Source of the DNA: Bacillota bacterium
GTDB taxonomy: Bacteria > Bacillota > Clostridia > Acetivibrionales > DSM-1351
Length of the DNA stretch: 64,000 nucleotides
Reading direction: 5' to 3'
Assembly: GCA_023443515.1 (NCBI GenBank)
Contig: JAEZUC010000097.1
Coordinates: forward strand, 137,284 to 201,283
Positions within the stretch are counted from its first letter, which is position 1, and the number at the start of each line of letters is the position of its first letter. Made by a program: the position numbers and the translations under genes. Below are positions 16,369 through 25,928 of this stretch, one piece after another. Below the pieces are notes generated by a model that searched no databases, was not told where the DNA came from, and was given only the letters and a program-made list of their open reading frames with translations.

Positions 16369-17667
16369 TTATTGGTTTCTCATATCAATTACACGCTTTG
16401 CTTTTCCGGTTGTTCTTTCAATTGATTTTGGTTCTACAAGCCTTACCTTTGCATCAATCTGCAGAACGACTTTTAGCTCATGACGTATTCTTTTTTCAAG
16501 TTTTTCCAACTCACTGAATTTTTCAAGGAGTTTTCCGTCAATAAGCTCTACATGTACTTCAATTGCGTCCATATACCCGTTTTTAGTTACTATTATCTGA
16601 TAGTGTGGGCCAATTCCTTCCATACCTACAAGTACACTCTCTATTTGTGAAGGAAATACGTTAACACCTCTGATTATCAGCATATCATCAGTTCTACCTA
16701 GAACCTTGTTCATTCTGACTGTTGTCCTTCCGCACTCACATTTTTCCGGGTTCAGTATGGTTATATCCTTTGTTCTGTAACGGAGCATAGGAATTCCCTC
16801 TTTTGTCAGTGTTGTAAGTACAAGTTCTCCTTTATTTCCATACTCAAGGGCTTCTCCTGATTCTGAATTAATTATTTCAGGGTAAAAATGGTCTTCATTA
16901 ATGTGCATACCACACTGGCAGTAACATTCACCCGCAACCCCGGGGCCCTGTACTTCACTCAATCCATAATTCTCTGTAGCCTTTATACCCCATCTTCTCT
17001 CTATTTCAGCCCTCATTTCAGGAGTATGTCCTTCCCCTCCGAACAAGCCAAGCTTCAGTTTAAGCTTACTTTTGTCAAGACCCATTTCATCTGCAATCTC
17101 TGCCAAATAAAGTGCATATGATGGTGTTCCAACAAGAATAGTGGTGCCAAAATCCTGCATAAGCATGAGCTGTCTTTCTGATTGACCGCTGGAGGAAGGA
17201 ACAACTGTAATACCTACCTTTTCAAGCCCTTGATGCAGTCCGAAGCCACCTGTAAAAAGACCGTACCCGAAAACAACCTGTGCAATATCATCTTCTCTCC
17301 CACCTGCTGCAATAACAAGTCTTGCTATATTTTCTGACCAGTTTTCCATGTCATTTTTTGTATAACCTACGACTATGGGCTTGCCTGTGGTACCTGATGA
17401 CGCATGAAGCCTGACTATTTTTTTGAGAGGTACTGCAAATAGCCCATAGGGATAATTGTCTCTTAAGTCATTCTTTGTTGTAAACGGAATCTTCTCTATA
17501 TCTTTTAACGTTTGGATATGCTCAGGCTTAAGGCCTATTTCATCAAATTTCCTCTTATACATGGGAACATTCTCATATGCAACTTTTACGATATTTTTCA
17601 AACCTTCCAGTTGAATTTCTTTCATTGAATTTCTTGACATACACTCAACCTGAGTATTCCAAATCAT
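16369..17667 (-). CDS. paaK: Phenylacetate-CoA ligase family protein
   Basis: 432 residues, full PaaK length. The adenylate-forming motif is HASSGTTGKPIVVGYT, followed by YGLSEVQGPGVAGECYCQCGMHI, YRTKDITIL and the C-terminal swinging domain with GRTDDMLIIRGVNVFPSQIE. It activates an aryl-acetic or related acid to its CoA thioester using ATP. In anaerobic clostridia such ligases usually act on indoleacetate or phenylacetate made from amino acids. The 22-nt gap to the upstream permease gene suggests one transcript. AGGGGGA precedes the ATG. Confidence 0.85.
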   Translation of the reverse strand: MIWNTQVECMSRNSMKEIQLEGLKNIVKVAYENVPMYKRKFDEIGLKPEHIQTLKDIEKIPFTTKNDLRDNYPYGLFAVPLKKIVRLHASSGTTGKPIVVGYTKNDMENWSENIARLVIAAGGREDDIAQVVFGYGLFTGGFGLHQGLEKVGITVVPSSSGQSERQLMLMQDFGTTILVGTPSYALYLAEIADEMGLDKSKLKLKLGLFGGEGHTPEMRAEIERRWGIKATENYGLSEVQGPGVAGECYCQCGMHINEDHFYPEIINSESGEALEYGNKGELVLTTLTKEGIPMLRYRTKDITILNPEKCECGRTTVRMNKVLGRTDDMLIIRGVNVFPSQIESVLVGMEGIGPHYQIIVTKNGYMDAIEVHVELIDGKLLEKFSELEKLEKRIRHELKVVLQIDAKVRLVEPKSIERTTGKAKRVIDMRNQ

Positions 17668-17688
17668 TTTAACTTCCCCCTATTTGTC

Positions 17689-19284
17689 TTATATTTTCAA
17701 TCCTATTTTAAGTAACATCATTGCGTACACAGATGTTACAAATGTCAAAATTAATGCGAAAACAAATGCTATTCTGATTACTTTGTTTTCTTCACCCAAC
17801 TTGTCTATTGATGCTGCTGCATTTTGAAGCTTTGCCGGAGAAATAACGCTTGCCAGACCTCCTCCGAAGGCCAGTGTAGCAGTAACAATTATAAGTCCGT
17901 CAAGTCCCAGATTCAGTTTATTTGCAGTTTCCATTGTATAGTTTGCAAACATGGCAATAGTTGAAGCTTCACTTCCTGTAACAAAACCTCCGAAGAGACC
18001 GATGAAGCCTGTAATAAATCCATATGCCCCGCTGAATGCATCTGCCGAGGTACTGGCCAGAACTTTTATCATACTTTCGGTTTGGTATGCCATAGTTTCA
18101 AGACTCCAGCCCGAATAGTTCATTACTTCACCTATTGCAAAGAATATTGCAGCTGAAAACACAGGTCTTGGAGCTCTTTTTATCCATACTTTTACAGAGG
18201 CCTTCAACTCTGATTTTTTAGGTTGTATTACAAGCATTGATACAACTACAGCAACTGCAATCCATGTATATGCATTCCATAGAGCTCTTGTTGCAATCGG
18301 CTTTCCATCAACTGTTATTCCCTTTATAGGCAGTGCAAGATTGTAAAGTGAATCATAAATCGGCTTTGGAAGATTCAATGCAAGTATGAAGCCTATAAGT
18401 ATAATCCAGGGACTCAATGCCTTCCACAGAGGATATCTCTTTTCATATTCTCTTTCTTCAGCGGTCAAGATACTTTTATCAATTACTTTTTTACCGGTAA
18501 GCTTAAGGTAAAGCGCCATTACCACTATTACTGCTAGCCCACTTAAAACTCCCGTCAATGTTACCAGATTATCCACCTTGTTAGTGAAAAATGCTACAAG
18601 TGCTATAACTCCACCTGTTACTATACAGGGTAGAAAGCCCTTCTTTATTCCCTTCCATTTATCAACGATATACAGCATGCAGAAGCCGATCAATGTTGAA
18701 ACAAGGGGTAAAAACATAAAAAATACCCTTCCTGCCTGAGAAGGCGATATTTCATTCCCTTGTCCCAAAAAGTTGTTTGCAAAGTCCAGAAATGCCACTA
18801 AAGGAGCACCAAGAAGCGAGTATGTACAAAGTGAATCATACCCAATAGACGGAAGTGCAATTGAAACATATGTGGAATAACCCATTGCCAAGAGAATTGG
18901 CGGAAGAATTGATACAGGTGTAGCACCCACCGCTACCATTAAAGTACCAAATCCTATATTTATCATCATAATTTGAACTGCTTTATTATGACTTGCTATT
19001 GTCTTTATAAATATTATTATTCTTTTTAAGGCTCCGGTTTTTTCCATATAAGCCATCATAAATAGCGACGTCAGTACTATCATTGAAACCGGAAATGAAC
19101 GAATGAAACCCGATACAGTTGATCGGAAAATAACAGGCAAAGAAGTTTCAAAGAATAGAAATGCTACAACAGATACGCAAAGCCAGCCGATGATACCACT
19201 GATATCAGCTGACTTCTTAAAAATTACAAGCATACATACTATTACCAATATTGGTAATAGTGTCAAAATAAGTGACCCTACCAT
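17689..19284 (-). CDS. L-lactate permease family (LctP/LldP) transporter
   Basis: About 531 residues, strongly hydrophobic with 12 or more membrane helices. GATPVSILPPILLAMGYS and the conserved C-terminal GLFGGFVTGSEASTIAMFANY match the LctP family (TC 2.A.14). It would carry a monocarboxylate; given the adjacent CoA ligase the substrate may be an aromatic or other carboxylic acid rather than lactate, which is inference. The ATG at 19284 has GGAGG 8 nt upstream, so the in-frame ATG at 19299, which overlaps that site, was not used. Confidence 0.82.
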   Translation of the reverse strand: MVGSLILTLLPILVIVCMLVIFKKSADISGIIGWLCVSVVAFLFFETSLPVIFRSTVSGFIRSFPVSMIVLTSLFMMAYMEKTGALKRIIIFIKTIASHNKAVQIMMINIGFGTLMVAVGATPVSILPPILLAMGYSTYVSIALPSIGYDSLCTYSLLGAPLVAFLDFANNFLGQGNEISPSQAGRVFFMFLPLVSTLIGFCMLYIVDKWKGIKKGFLPCIVTGGVIALVAFFTNKVDNLVTLTGVLSGLAVIVVMALYLKLTGKKVIDKSILTAEEREYEKRYPLWKALSPWIILIGFILALNLPKPIYDSLYNLALPIKGITVDGKPIATRALWNAYTWIAVAVVVSMLVIQPKKSELKASVKVWIKRAPRPVFSAAIFFAIGEVMNYSGWSLETMAYQTESMIKVLASTSADAFSGAYGFITGFIGLFGGFVTGSEASTIAMFANYTMETANKLNLGLDGLIIVTATLAFGGGLASVISPAKLQNAAASIDKLGEENKVIRIAFVFALILTFVTSVYAMMLLKIGLKI

Positions 19285-19396
19285 TCTACCGTCCTCCATA
19301 AAACTAAATTAATTAAAACCCATTCTACTAAACTACAGATGCAAAACAAAAACCATGCAATATTATTTTATTACAAACTTCTACAAAAATAAAGAA

Positions 19397-20398
19397 TTAT
19401 TTGGAGGAAGATGCAGAATCTGCAGAAGCATAGTATTTTGACAATAACTGATAGTAGTTATATGTCTCCTCTGCATATTTTTCCTTTGTCTTAATAGGCC
19501 CGAAATTTCTTGAAATTTTTGACTGATTATATTCAGCCATTATTTTTTGCAGCTGTTCCTTTTTAAGATTATTAAGGTTCACGTTTTTCTCCCCGGTCAT
19601 TTGAATTGCTCTTGCTTTTAGCTGAACAGCACAAAAATATACTGCCAGTTCCGGGGTTTCAAGCATTTCCCTGATCTCCTTATCGGAATAATTTATTATC
19701 AAAGAACTTTTTCCGTGAACAACCTGTTCGTTGAAACGCACATTATCTATACCTATCTGACAAATACCAATTGACTTACCGCCGAACAAAGGAATTCCGT
19801 CGAGAATATCCTCCTGTCCCAGAAACATCATTTCCCTGAATAAAACCGCAGATAAAAAGGCCTTGGGCATCTTTTGGGCTTTTGCAGTTTTTGCAATAAC
19901 AGGCTCTAGATCAGATAAAGCTTCAAAAGTATACTCAAAATCGTTGATATAATAAAAATCAAGCTTTTTATGTCTGTATGAGTCTGAATCAACCTGACTT
20001 TTTAACTGCTGAGTTATACTTTTACTCTCAGGTTTGTACATAAAATCATTGAAAGTAAAACCCTCATCGGAGCCATTGTTATTATTTTGTTCCTGAAGGT
20101 ACATATAGTCATTGGTGTTTATGCTATTAAGTGTTTTTCCGTCATATGTACTGTTTAATTTGTATTTATATGTTACATTATTTCCGTTTTTATTTGGTGA
20201 ATTCCCGGTGTATCTGTCTCCCCGGGAGGTTCGTTCACCGTACATATACTTCATTTCTTTTTCTTTTATTTTTAAATATGTCTTTCCTATATCAGCCTTT
20301 ATATGTATATATCCGTTTGCATAATTAAGTAACGTAAAACAAGTCATTATCATGATTAAAGAAAAAGCAATTTTTTTCTTTAATTCAGCCGTCTTCAT
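19397..20398 (-). CDS. Exported protein with lysozyme/transglycosylase-like domain
   Basis: 333 residues. An uncleaved signal or membrane anchor (about 6-28) is followed by a low-complexity Asn/Lys/Tyr-rich region to about 150. The C-terminal half has a helical domain reminiscent of lytic transglycosylases: AKAFLSAVLFREM-like segment with a candidate catalytic Glu, GKSIGICQIG in place of the usual G-x-x-Q motif, and later AEYNQSK. This resemblance is by eye and peptidoglycan activity is not proven. The ATG at 20398 has GGAGG 8 nt upstream. Confidence 0.6.
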   Translation of the reverse strand: MKTAELKKKIAFSLIMIMTCFTLLNYANGYIHIKADIGKTYLKIKEKEMKYMYGERTSRGDRYTGNSPNKNGNNVTYKYKLNSTYDGKTLNSINTNDYMYLQEQNNNNGSDEGFTFNDFMYKPESKSITQQLKSQVDSDSYRHKKLDFYYINDFEYTFEALSDLEPVIAKTAKAQKMPKAFLSAVLFREMMFLGQEDILDGIPLFGGKSIGICQIGIDNVRFNEQVVHGKSSLIINYSDKEIREMLETPELAVYFCAVQLKARAIQMTGEKNVNLNNLKKEQLQKIMAEYNQSKISRNFGPIKTKEKYAEETYNYYQLLSKYYASADSASSSK

Positions 20399-20473
20399 AT
20401 GATTTTCCTCCATGCACCGATTTTTTTCGGCACAATAATGTACGTATTCAGCTTTTAGTCTATTTCCTTATTT

Positions 20474-20502
20474 GTTATACATATTTATAAAGGAAATGTC
20501 AA
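20474..20502 (-). promoter_or_regulatory. Sigma-A promoter of the lysozyme-like protein gene
   Basis: TTGACA (20502-20497) and TATAAC (20479-20474) on the minus strand, 17 nt apart, 75 nt upstream of the gene. The rest of the gap from 20503 to 20646 shows nothing I can interpret. Confidence 0.75.
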
Positions 20503-20646
20503 TTATTCTATTTTACCAAAAACAATTAAATTCAGTAAGCGTTATCCATTACCGCCTAATAAATCATTTTATTTGCTAATAAGTATGTTTTCCTAGCACA
20601 TTTGCAAAATTGCTCAAAGTGTTCATTTTCTAAGCATTTCACACAT

Positions 20647-20696
20647 AAAAATAGACAAAAACACAGGAGTAACTCCACCCTTTTTTGTCTATTTTT
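20647..20696 (-). terminator. Terminator after the beta-CASP hydrolase gene
   Basis: A 15-bp stem (AAAAATAGACAAAAA with its complement) encloses an inner GGAGT/ACTCC hairpin. It ends in T-rich sequence on both strands and lies about 40 nt past the gene on the minus strand. Confidence 0.75.
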
Positions 20697-20732
20697 AATA
20701 ATCCCATATTTAAAATTACAATATAGTAATTT

Positions 20733-22364
20733 TTATTTTAAGGCTTCAATAATAGATTTTTCTACCATTTTTAGTTTAGCTGCAACTTCGTCTATTTCCA
20801 CATCCGACTTTTCCTGCTTTAGGTCATTTTTTAGTATTTCTGACAATTCATCAAACTCTTCTTTCAAGGTTTCAAGCATTTCAACCACAGCAAGCCGTCT
20901 AAACCTGTTTCTGGCATTTGGATTCGGCACATGTTCGTAAATGCTTCCACCGCTTATGACATAACTCTCTCCTCTTGAAGGGACTATACACTGCAAGCCA
21001 AGCTGGTCTGTAATAGTCTGTGCAAATGAAGCGGCAACGCCCTGTTCTCCGTGAACCACAAATATTTTCTTTGGCTTTCTTCCAATACTTCCGATCCAAG
21101 AAAGAAGACCTGACTTGTCTGCATGACCTGAAAACCCGTCTATAGTCTCTATTCTGGCATTAACAGAAATCTCTTCACCAAAAAGCCTAACCTTCTTTGC
21201 TCCATCCTGTATTTTACGTCCAAGAGTTCCTTCAGCCTGATATCCTACGAAAAGAATAGTTGATTCCTTACGCCACAGATTGTGCTTGAGGTGATGTTTT
21301 ACTCTGCCTGCATCACACATTCCGCTGGCTGATATAATTATCATGCTTTCTGCTTTTTCATTAAGCTTTCTTGATTCCTCGGGAGATTGTGTAAACTTAA
21401 GTGACGGGAAATCAAGGGGATTATCCCCGTTTGCAATATATTCCTTTGCCTCCTCATCAAAGCAGTCCAGGTTTTGCCTGAATATCTGAGTTGCTGAGGT
21501 TGCTAACGGACTATCAACGTATACAGGAACATTCAATATTTCATTAACCTTGTCACCAAAAACATCCATGTGCTTGTTCAGATCATATATCAGTTCCTGA
21601 GTTCTTCCCACCGCAAAGGATGGTATAACCACATTTCCTCCCTTGGAGATTGTTTCAGATATAATATTTATAAATTTTTCAATTTTATCGGTTTCTTTTT
21701 TTAGTGTATGTAACCTGTCTCCGTATGTAGATTCAACTATGAGGTAATCGGTTTCGCCTATAATACTGGGGTCTCTGAGAATTGGCATACCTTTGTTCCC
21801 CAGATCCCCACTGAAAACAATCTTTGTTTCCTGGTTATTCTCCCTGATCCAGATTTCTACTATGGCCGAACCGAGAATATGTCCCGCATCGTTAAATCTC
21901 ACCCTCACATCATCAGAAACGGATATCACTTCATCATACGCCACACCTTTAAAAAGTCTGAGGCAATCAGTAGCGTCATCAAGTGTATATAATGGTTTAA
22001 CCGGAGGTTTTCCGGCCCTCTGCCTCTTTCGGTTGGTCCATTCATTTTCCATTTCCTGAATGTGTCCGCTGTCGGGAAGCATTATACCACAAAGCTGTAC
22101 TGTTGGCTTAGTGGCATATATAGTTCCTTTAAAGCCGTCCGTATAAAGTTTTGGTATTCTTCCGCTATGGTCGATATGTGCATGGGTCAAAAGCATGAAG
22201 TCCAATTCACCGGGATTAAAAGAAAATGGTTCTGTATTCAATAAAACTTCATTTGCTTTGCCCTGAAACATTCCGCAATCAACCAGAAATTTTGTTTCCT
22301 TTGTCTCTACCAGATAACATGATCCTGTAACGGTCTTTGCTGCCCCCAGAAATGAAATATTCAT
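20733..22364 (-). CDS. Beta-CASP metallo-beta-lactamase-fold hydrolase (RNA processing type)
   Basis: 543 residues. The metallo-beta-lactamase motif HAHIDH (61-66) and FSGDLGNKGMPIL are followed by a beta-CASP domain and an RMMBL-type segment IDGFSGHADKSGLLSW. VHGEQGVAASFA is near the C-terminus, which ends in an acidic coiled-coil-like tail. Family members are CPSF-like ribonucleases; the RNA target is unknown. It is distinct from the RNase J gene elsewhere in this window. It lies about 80 nt after the M42 genes and may be cotranscribed with them. Confidence 0.85.
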   Translation of the reverse strand: MNISFLGAAKTVTGSCYLVETKETKFLVDCGMFQGKANEVLLNTEPFSFNPGELDFMLLTHAHIDHSGRIPKLYTDGFKGTIYATKPTVQLCGIMLPDSGHIQEMENEWTNRKRQRAGKPPVKPLYTLDDATDCLRLFKGVAYDEVISVSDDVRVRFNDAGHILGSAIVEIWIRENNQETKIVFSGDLGNKGMPILRDPSIIGETDYLIVESTYGDRLHTLKKETDKIEKFINIISETISKGGNVVIPSFAVGRTQELIYDLNKHMDVFGDKVNEILNVPVYVDSPLATSATQIFRQNLDCFDEEAKEYIANGDNPLDFPSLKFTQSPEESRKLNEKAESMIIISASGMCDAGRVKHHLKHNLWRKESTILFVGYQAEGTLGRKIQDGAKKVRLFGEEISVNARIETIDGFSGHADKSGLLSWIGSIGRKPKKIFVVHGEQGVAASFAQTITDQLGLQCIVPSRGESYVISGGSIYEHVPNPNARNRFRRLAVVEMLETLKEEFDELSEILKNDLKQEKSDVEIDEVAAKLKMVEKSIIEALK

Positions 22365-22445
22365 AAATGACCTCCATTCGACAAATAAATTAAATCTATC
22401 TCTCTATATACACTTATTCTTCTTTTAATACAAAAATTCCTTGTT

Positions 22446-23432
22446 TTACTTATAATGTTTGATAAACAGTCCCGCCAGCTTCACACAGTCTTTTAAGTCC
22501 TGAATGCTTACCATTTCAGAAGGAGTATGAACATACCTGCATGGAATTGATATTCCGCCGCATGGAATTCCTGTTCCTGCTGTCTGCATTGCACCGGGGT
22601 CACTGCCTCCCCTTTCCAGTAATTCCAGAGTGTAGGATATCCCATTTTCCTGTGCCAACTCCTGAAGCGTCCTGCGAATCTGGGGGTGTGCTATATAAGA
22701 AGCATCCTTTACTTTTATTGCAGGGCCCTTACCAAGCTTTACATCCATATTGTGGCATTCAGGTGTATCACCTGTACGTGTAACATCAATTGCAATAGCA
22801 CAATCCGGCATAATTCCGAAGGAGGCTGTTTTTGCACCTCTTAGCCCCAGTTCTTCCTGAGTTGTAAAGACAAAGTAGATTTCATTATCTGTTTTGGGCA
22901 TGGTTTTTATAAGTTCAATGAGCACTGCACAGCCACTTCTGTCATCTATCGCCTTTGAAACTGCAAAATCCCCCTGAACATGAAAATCACCTACAAAATT
23001 CGCTGCATCTCCAACTTTTACATATTTCTCGGCTTCTTCCCTACTGCTACAGCCAATATCAATATACAATTTGCCAAGTCTTAAATCCTTCATGCTTTCA
23101 AGTTTATCTTCCATATTTATACAGCCTATTGTTCCATTTTTAAATCTTACCCGTTGTGCAAGTGAATTAAACGCTGATACTCCCCCCAAGTTGGAGAATC
23201 TTATAAATCCGTTATCATCAATAAAAGTTGCTATGACACCTATTTCGTCCATATGGGCTGCTAACACTATTTTCTTCTTTTTGCCTTTTTTTATTGCAAT
23301 CAAATTCCCCATTGCATCAACTTTTATTTCATCAACATATTTTTTTATCTCAGTAGTAATTATTTCTCTGATTTCTTCTTCGTTTCCGGATACGCCAAAG
23401 GCTTGTGTAACTGTTTTCAATATTTCCTGCAT
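22446..23432 (-). CDS. M42 family metallopeptidase (copy 1)
   Basis: About 328 residues. All metal and catalytic motifs are present: AHMDEIG, AIDDRSGC, TTQEELGLRG, AIDVTRTGDTPE and CRYVHTPSEM. M42 enzymes form tetrahedral 12-mers that trim peptides from the N-terminus; some were annotated as CelM endoglucanases. The ATG at 23432 follows GGAGGG by 7 nt; an upstream in-frame start was rejected. It is the last of three tandem paralogs on the minus strand. Confidence 0.9.
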   Translation of the reverse strand: MQEILKTVTQAFGVSGNEEEIREIITTEIKKYVDEIKVDAMGNLIAIKKGKKKKIVLAAHMDEIGVIATFIDDNGFIRFSNLGGVSAFNSLAQRVRFKNGTIGCINMEDKLESMKDLRLGKLYIDIGCSSREEAEKYVKVGDAANFVGDFHVQGDFAVSKAIDDRSGCAVLIELIKTMPKTDNEIYFVFTTQEELGLRGAKTASFGIMPDCAIAIDVTRTGDTPECHNMDVKLGKGPAIKVKDASYIAHPQIRRTLQELAQENGISYTLELLERGGSDPGAMQTAGTGIPCGGISIPCRYVHTPSEMVSIQDLKDCVKLAGLFIKHYK

Positions 23433-23468
23433 TTTCAATCCCTCCAATTTTGGTTTATTCACCTGTGT

Positions 23469-24515
23469 CTATACTGCTACAATGTTTTTTATAAAATCCT
23501 TATCTTTGTTCATTTCGTTTAATGCCACAAGTGTGAGCCTTTCTACACATTCAAAATCGCTTCTGCTCATTACTGACACCGGAGAATGTATATACCTGCA
23601 AGGCACTGATATGGAAGCAGTTTTAACTCCAACACCGGTTCTTTGTATTTGCCCCGCATCATTTCCACCTGTTGTGGTCTGTTTGTATTGTACTTTTATT
23701 CCATTTTTAACTGCCGTATCATATAAAAACTGTACCAGCTTTCTGTCGCTATAGCAGGTTCTGTCCACCAGGGTTAGAGCAGCCCCATTACCAAGCTCTG
23801 TGGAAAAGTCAAAGGGCTTTACTTCGGGAACGTCGGCGCAAGTAGTTCCTTCCAGCACAAGTGCTATATCCGGCATAACTTTAAACGCCGCTACCTGTGA
23901 ACCTCTAAGCCCTACCTCTTCCTGAACTGTAAAGCAGGCATACAAATCATATTCGTAATTATACTTTAGCGCCTCCAAAAGCACTGCACACCCTACTCTG
24001 TCATCCAGTGCTTTTGCTTTTATACAGTCTTTTCCAAATTCTACATAATCACAGTCAAAGGCTATGAATTCTCCCAAAGGAGCTAATTTTTCTGCTTCTT
24101 CCTTTGTTTCTGCTCCGATATCTATATATAAGTCCTTGATTTTCGCAATTCTTTCCCTTTCTTCGGGACTTTGCTGATGAAGGGGTTTTGCCCCGATAAC
24201 ACCTTTGAGTCTTTTTTTGCCGATTGTAACTCTTTTACCGGGTAAAATTCTACTGTCAATGCCTCCAACAGATTTAAATTTTAAAAAGCCCTTTTCCATA
24301 TACCCCGATACCATAAATCCCACTTCATCCATATGAGCCGAAAGCATAACTTTAAACCTACCGCTATTGCCTTTCTTATATGCAATAACGTTGCCTATCA
24401 TGTCAACTTCTACAGAATCACATAACCCATTAATTTTACTTTTAATATATTCTCTTACCTCATTTTCGTTTCCCGAAACACCATTTAAATCCGTAAGTTC
24501 TTTTATCAACGTCAT
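23469..24515 (-). CDS. M42 family metallopeptidase (copy 2)
   Basis: About 348 residues. Motifs are AHMDEVGF, ALDDRVGC, TVQEEVGLRG and CRYIHSPVSVM. At the fourth metal-ligand position it has Glu (VLEGTTCADVPE) where the neighbours have Asp, which probably gives a different metal site or specificity. The ATG at 24515 has GGAGG 5 nt upstream. It lies between the other two copies with short gaps, consistent with one operon. Confidence 0.9.
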   Translation of the reverse strand: MTLIKELTDLNGVSGNENEVREYIKSKINGLCDSVEVDMIGNVIAYKKGNSGRFKVMLSAHMDEVGFMVSGYMEKGFLKFKSVGGIDSRILPGKRVTIGKKRLKGVIGAKPLHQQSPEERERIAKIKDLYIDIGAETKEEAEKLAPLGEFIAFDCDYVEFGKDCIKAKALDDRVGCAVLLEALKYNYEYDLYACFTVQEEVGLRGSQVAAFKVMPDIALVLEGTTCADVPEVKPFDFSTELGNGAALTLVDRTCYSDRKLVQFLYDTAVKNGIKVQYKQTTTGGNDAGQIQRTGVGVKTASISVPCRYIHSPVSVMSRSDFECVERLTLVALNEMNKDKDFIKNIVAV

Positions 24516-24568
24516 ACAATCCTCCATAAGCCTTACTGCCTAAATATATTATTTATGATATGAGTTAA

Positions 24569-25627
24569 TCAGATGGTCTTCCATTCAAGAACTCTCTCTA
24601 ACTTCTCACTGCTCAGCTTCAAAAACTCTGTTATTATTCTGGCCGTATACTTTATATCTTCTAAGTTAACAGTCTCTACGGCAGTATGCATATATCTGAT
24701 GGGTATAGATAGCAGAGCGGTAGGTATTCCACAGCCACTGACCTGAGTTGCCCAGGCTTCTGTTCCTGTATCCCCTGACTCAACCATTTTCTGAAAAGGA
24801 ATGCATATGTCTTTACCAAGCTCAAAAAGTTTTTCCACCATCCCTTGATGAAGGTTAGGGCCTATTGATATCTCCGGGCCTTTTCCCGGTGTTGAGGACA
24901 CATCCTTTGAAAGATCAGGTATGTCTCCATGACATGCATCAATTACTATTGCAGCATCCGGTTTTAGTGCATACGCTGCGGTTGTGATACCCACAAGGCT
25001 TGTTTCTTCCTGTGTTGAAGCAATAAGTATAATATTATTTTCATGATTTATATCCTTTAGGTATTTTAATATTTCTACCATACAAACAATGCCTGTACGA
25101 TTGTCAAAAGACTTTCCGCTGGCTTTGTTTTTATTCATTATTGAGAAGCCTGCTTTTAGGGATACGACATCTCCGATTGATACTATTTTTTTCAGTTCAT
25201 CCCCTTTTAGTCCTGTATCAACACGCAAATCCTTTATTTTTACTGCTTTTCCGGCATCCTCAGGTTTCATCAGGTGCGGTGGCATTGCCCCTATTATGCC
25301 CGGGATATCCTCTCTGCCGTGGATTATTACTTCCTGTGCCAGCAGTATTTTGCTGTCTATACCTCCAATTGGGCTTATACCGATAAACCCCTTATCGTCT
25401 ATGGCATTGACCAGAAAGCCTATTTCATCACTGTGTGCTGTAATAAGAACCTTTTTAGCAGACTTATTAAAACCTTTTTTAAGGAAAATTACATTAAAAA
25501 ACTTGTCAATTCGGATTTCATCACAGTAATCTTTAAAGGTATCTGCAATTTTTGCCGCAGCAGTTGCTTCAAAGCCTGCTACTGCTATCAGTCCAGACAA
25601 ATACTCCAAACATTTTGCTATTTCCAT
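24569..25627 (-). CDS. M42 family metallopeptidase (copy 3)
   Basis: 352 residues, the promoter-proximal copy. Motifs are AHSDEIGF (Ser in place of Met), SFDNRTGI (Asn in place of the second Asp), STQEETSLVG, VIDACHGDIPD and IRYMHTAVE. All metal ligands expected for the family can be assigned, but it is the most divergent of the three. AGGGGAA precedes the ATG. Confidence 0.88.
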   Translation of the reverse strand: MEIAKCLEYLSGLIAVAGFEATAAAKIADTFKDYCDEIRIDKFFNVIFLKKGFNKSAKKVLITAHSDEIGFLVNAIDDKGFIGISPIGGIDSKILLAQEVIIHGREDIPGIIGAMPPHLMKPEDAGKAVKIKDLRVDTGLKGDELKKIVSIGDVVSLKAGFSIMNKNKASGKSFDNRTGIVCMVEILKYLKDINHENNIILIASTQEETSLVGITTAAYALKPDAAIVIDACHGDIPDLSKDVSSTPGKGPEISIGPNLHQGMVEKLFELGKDICIPFQKMVESGDTGTEAWATQVSGCGIPTALLSIPIRYMHTAVETVNLEDIKYTARIITEFLKLSSEKLERVLEWKTI

Positions 25628-25767
25628 TGTTCTGATTCCCCTATTTTTATTTTATGTGTTATTTATTCTTTTATATAATACTAGCAAAAAATCATTTATT
25701 TTCCTAGAGAATTATGGCTTCTTAGAGTAATTTTTAAATATTTATTAATAAATTTATAATATTACTA

Positions 25768-25796
25768 TTGACTTAATTTTATTTTTTTATTATACT
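25768..25796 (+). promoter_or_regulatory. Promoter of the tRNA pair
   Basis: TTGACT (25768-25773) and TATACT (25791-25796) with a 17-nt spacer, 17 nt upstream of the first tRNA. Confidence 0.8.
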
Positions 25797-25813
25797 AAAA
25801 CTCGTCCTTTCGA

Positions 25814-25890
25814 GGGCCTTTAGCTCAGTTGGTTAGAGCAACCGGCTCATAACCGGTTGGTCCGGGGTTCGAGTCCCTGAAGGCCCACCA
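25814..25890 (+). tRNA. tRNA with CAU anticodon (Met or Ile2)
   Basis: Full cloverleaf with a 7-bp acceptor stem (GGGCCTT/AAGGCCC), anticodon loop CTCATAA, T-loop TTCGAGT and an encoded CCA (25888-25890). The anticodon is CAU. The acceptor and D-arm sequence GGGCCTTTAGCTCAGTTGG resembles, as I recall it, the Bacillus tRNA-Ile2, whose C34 is changed to lysidine, rather than Bacillus elongator Met. The identity is therefore left open. Confidence 0.9.
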
Positions 25891-25928
25891 ATTTGTTTGT
25901 TAGTGTTTTTATAAAACACTAACAACTT

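Noticed and set aside
23071..23754. 227-codon plus-strand open frame across two M42 genes
   Set aside because: It is antisense to two genes with intact catalytic motifs and shows typical shadow composition.
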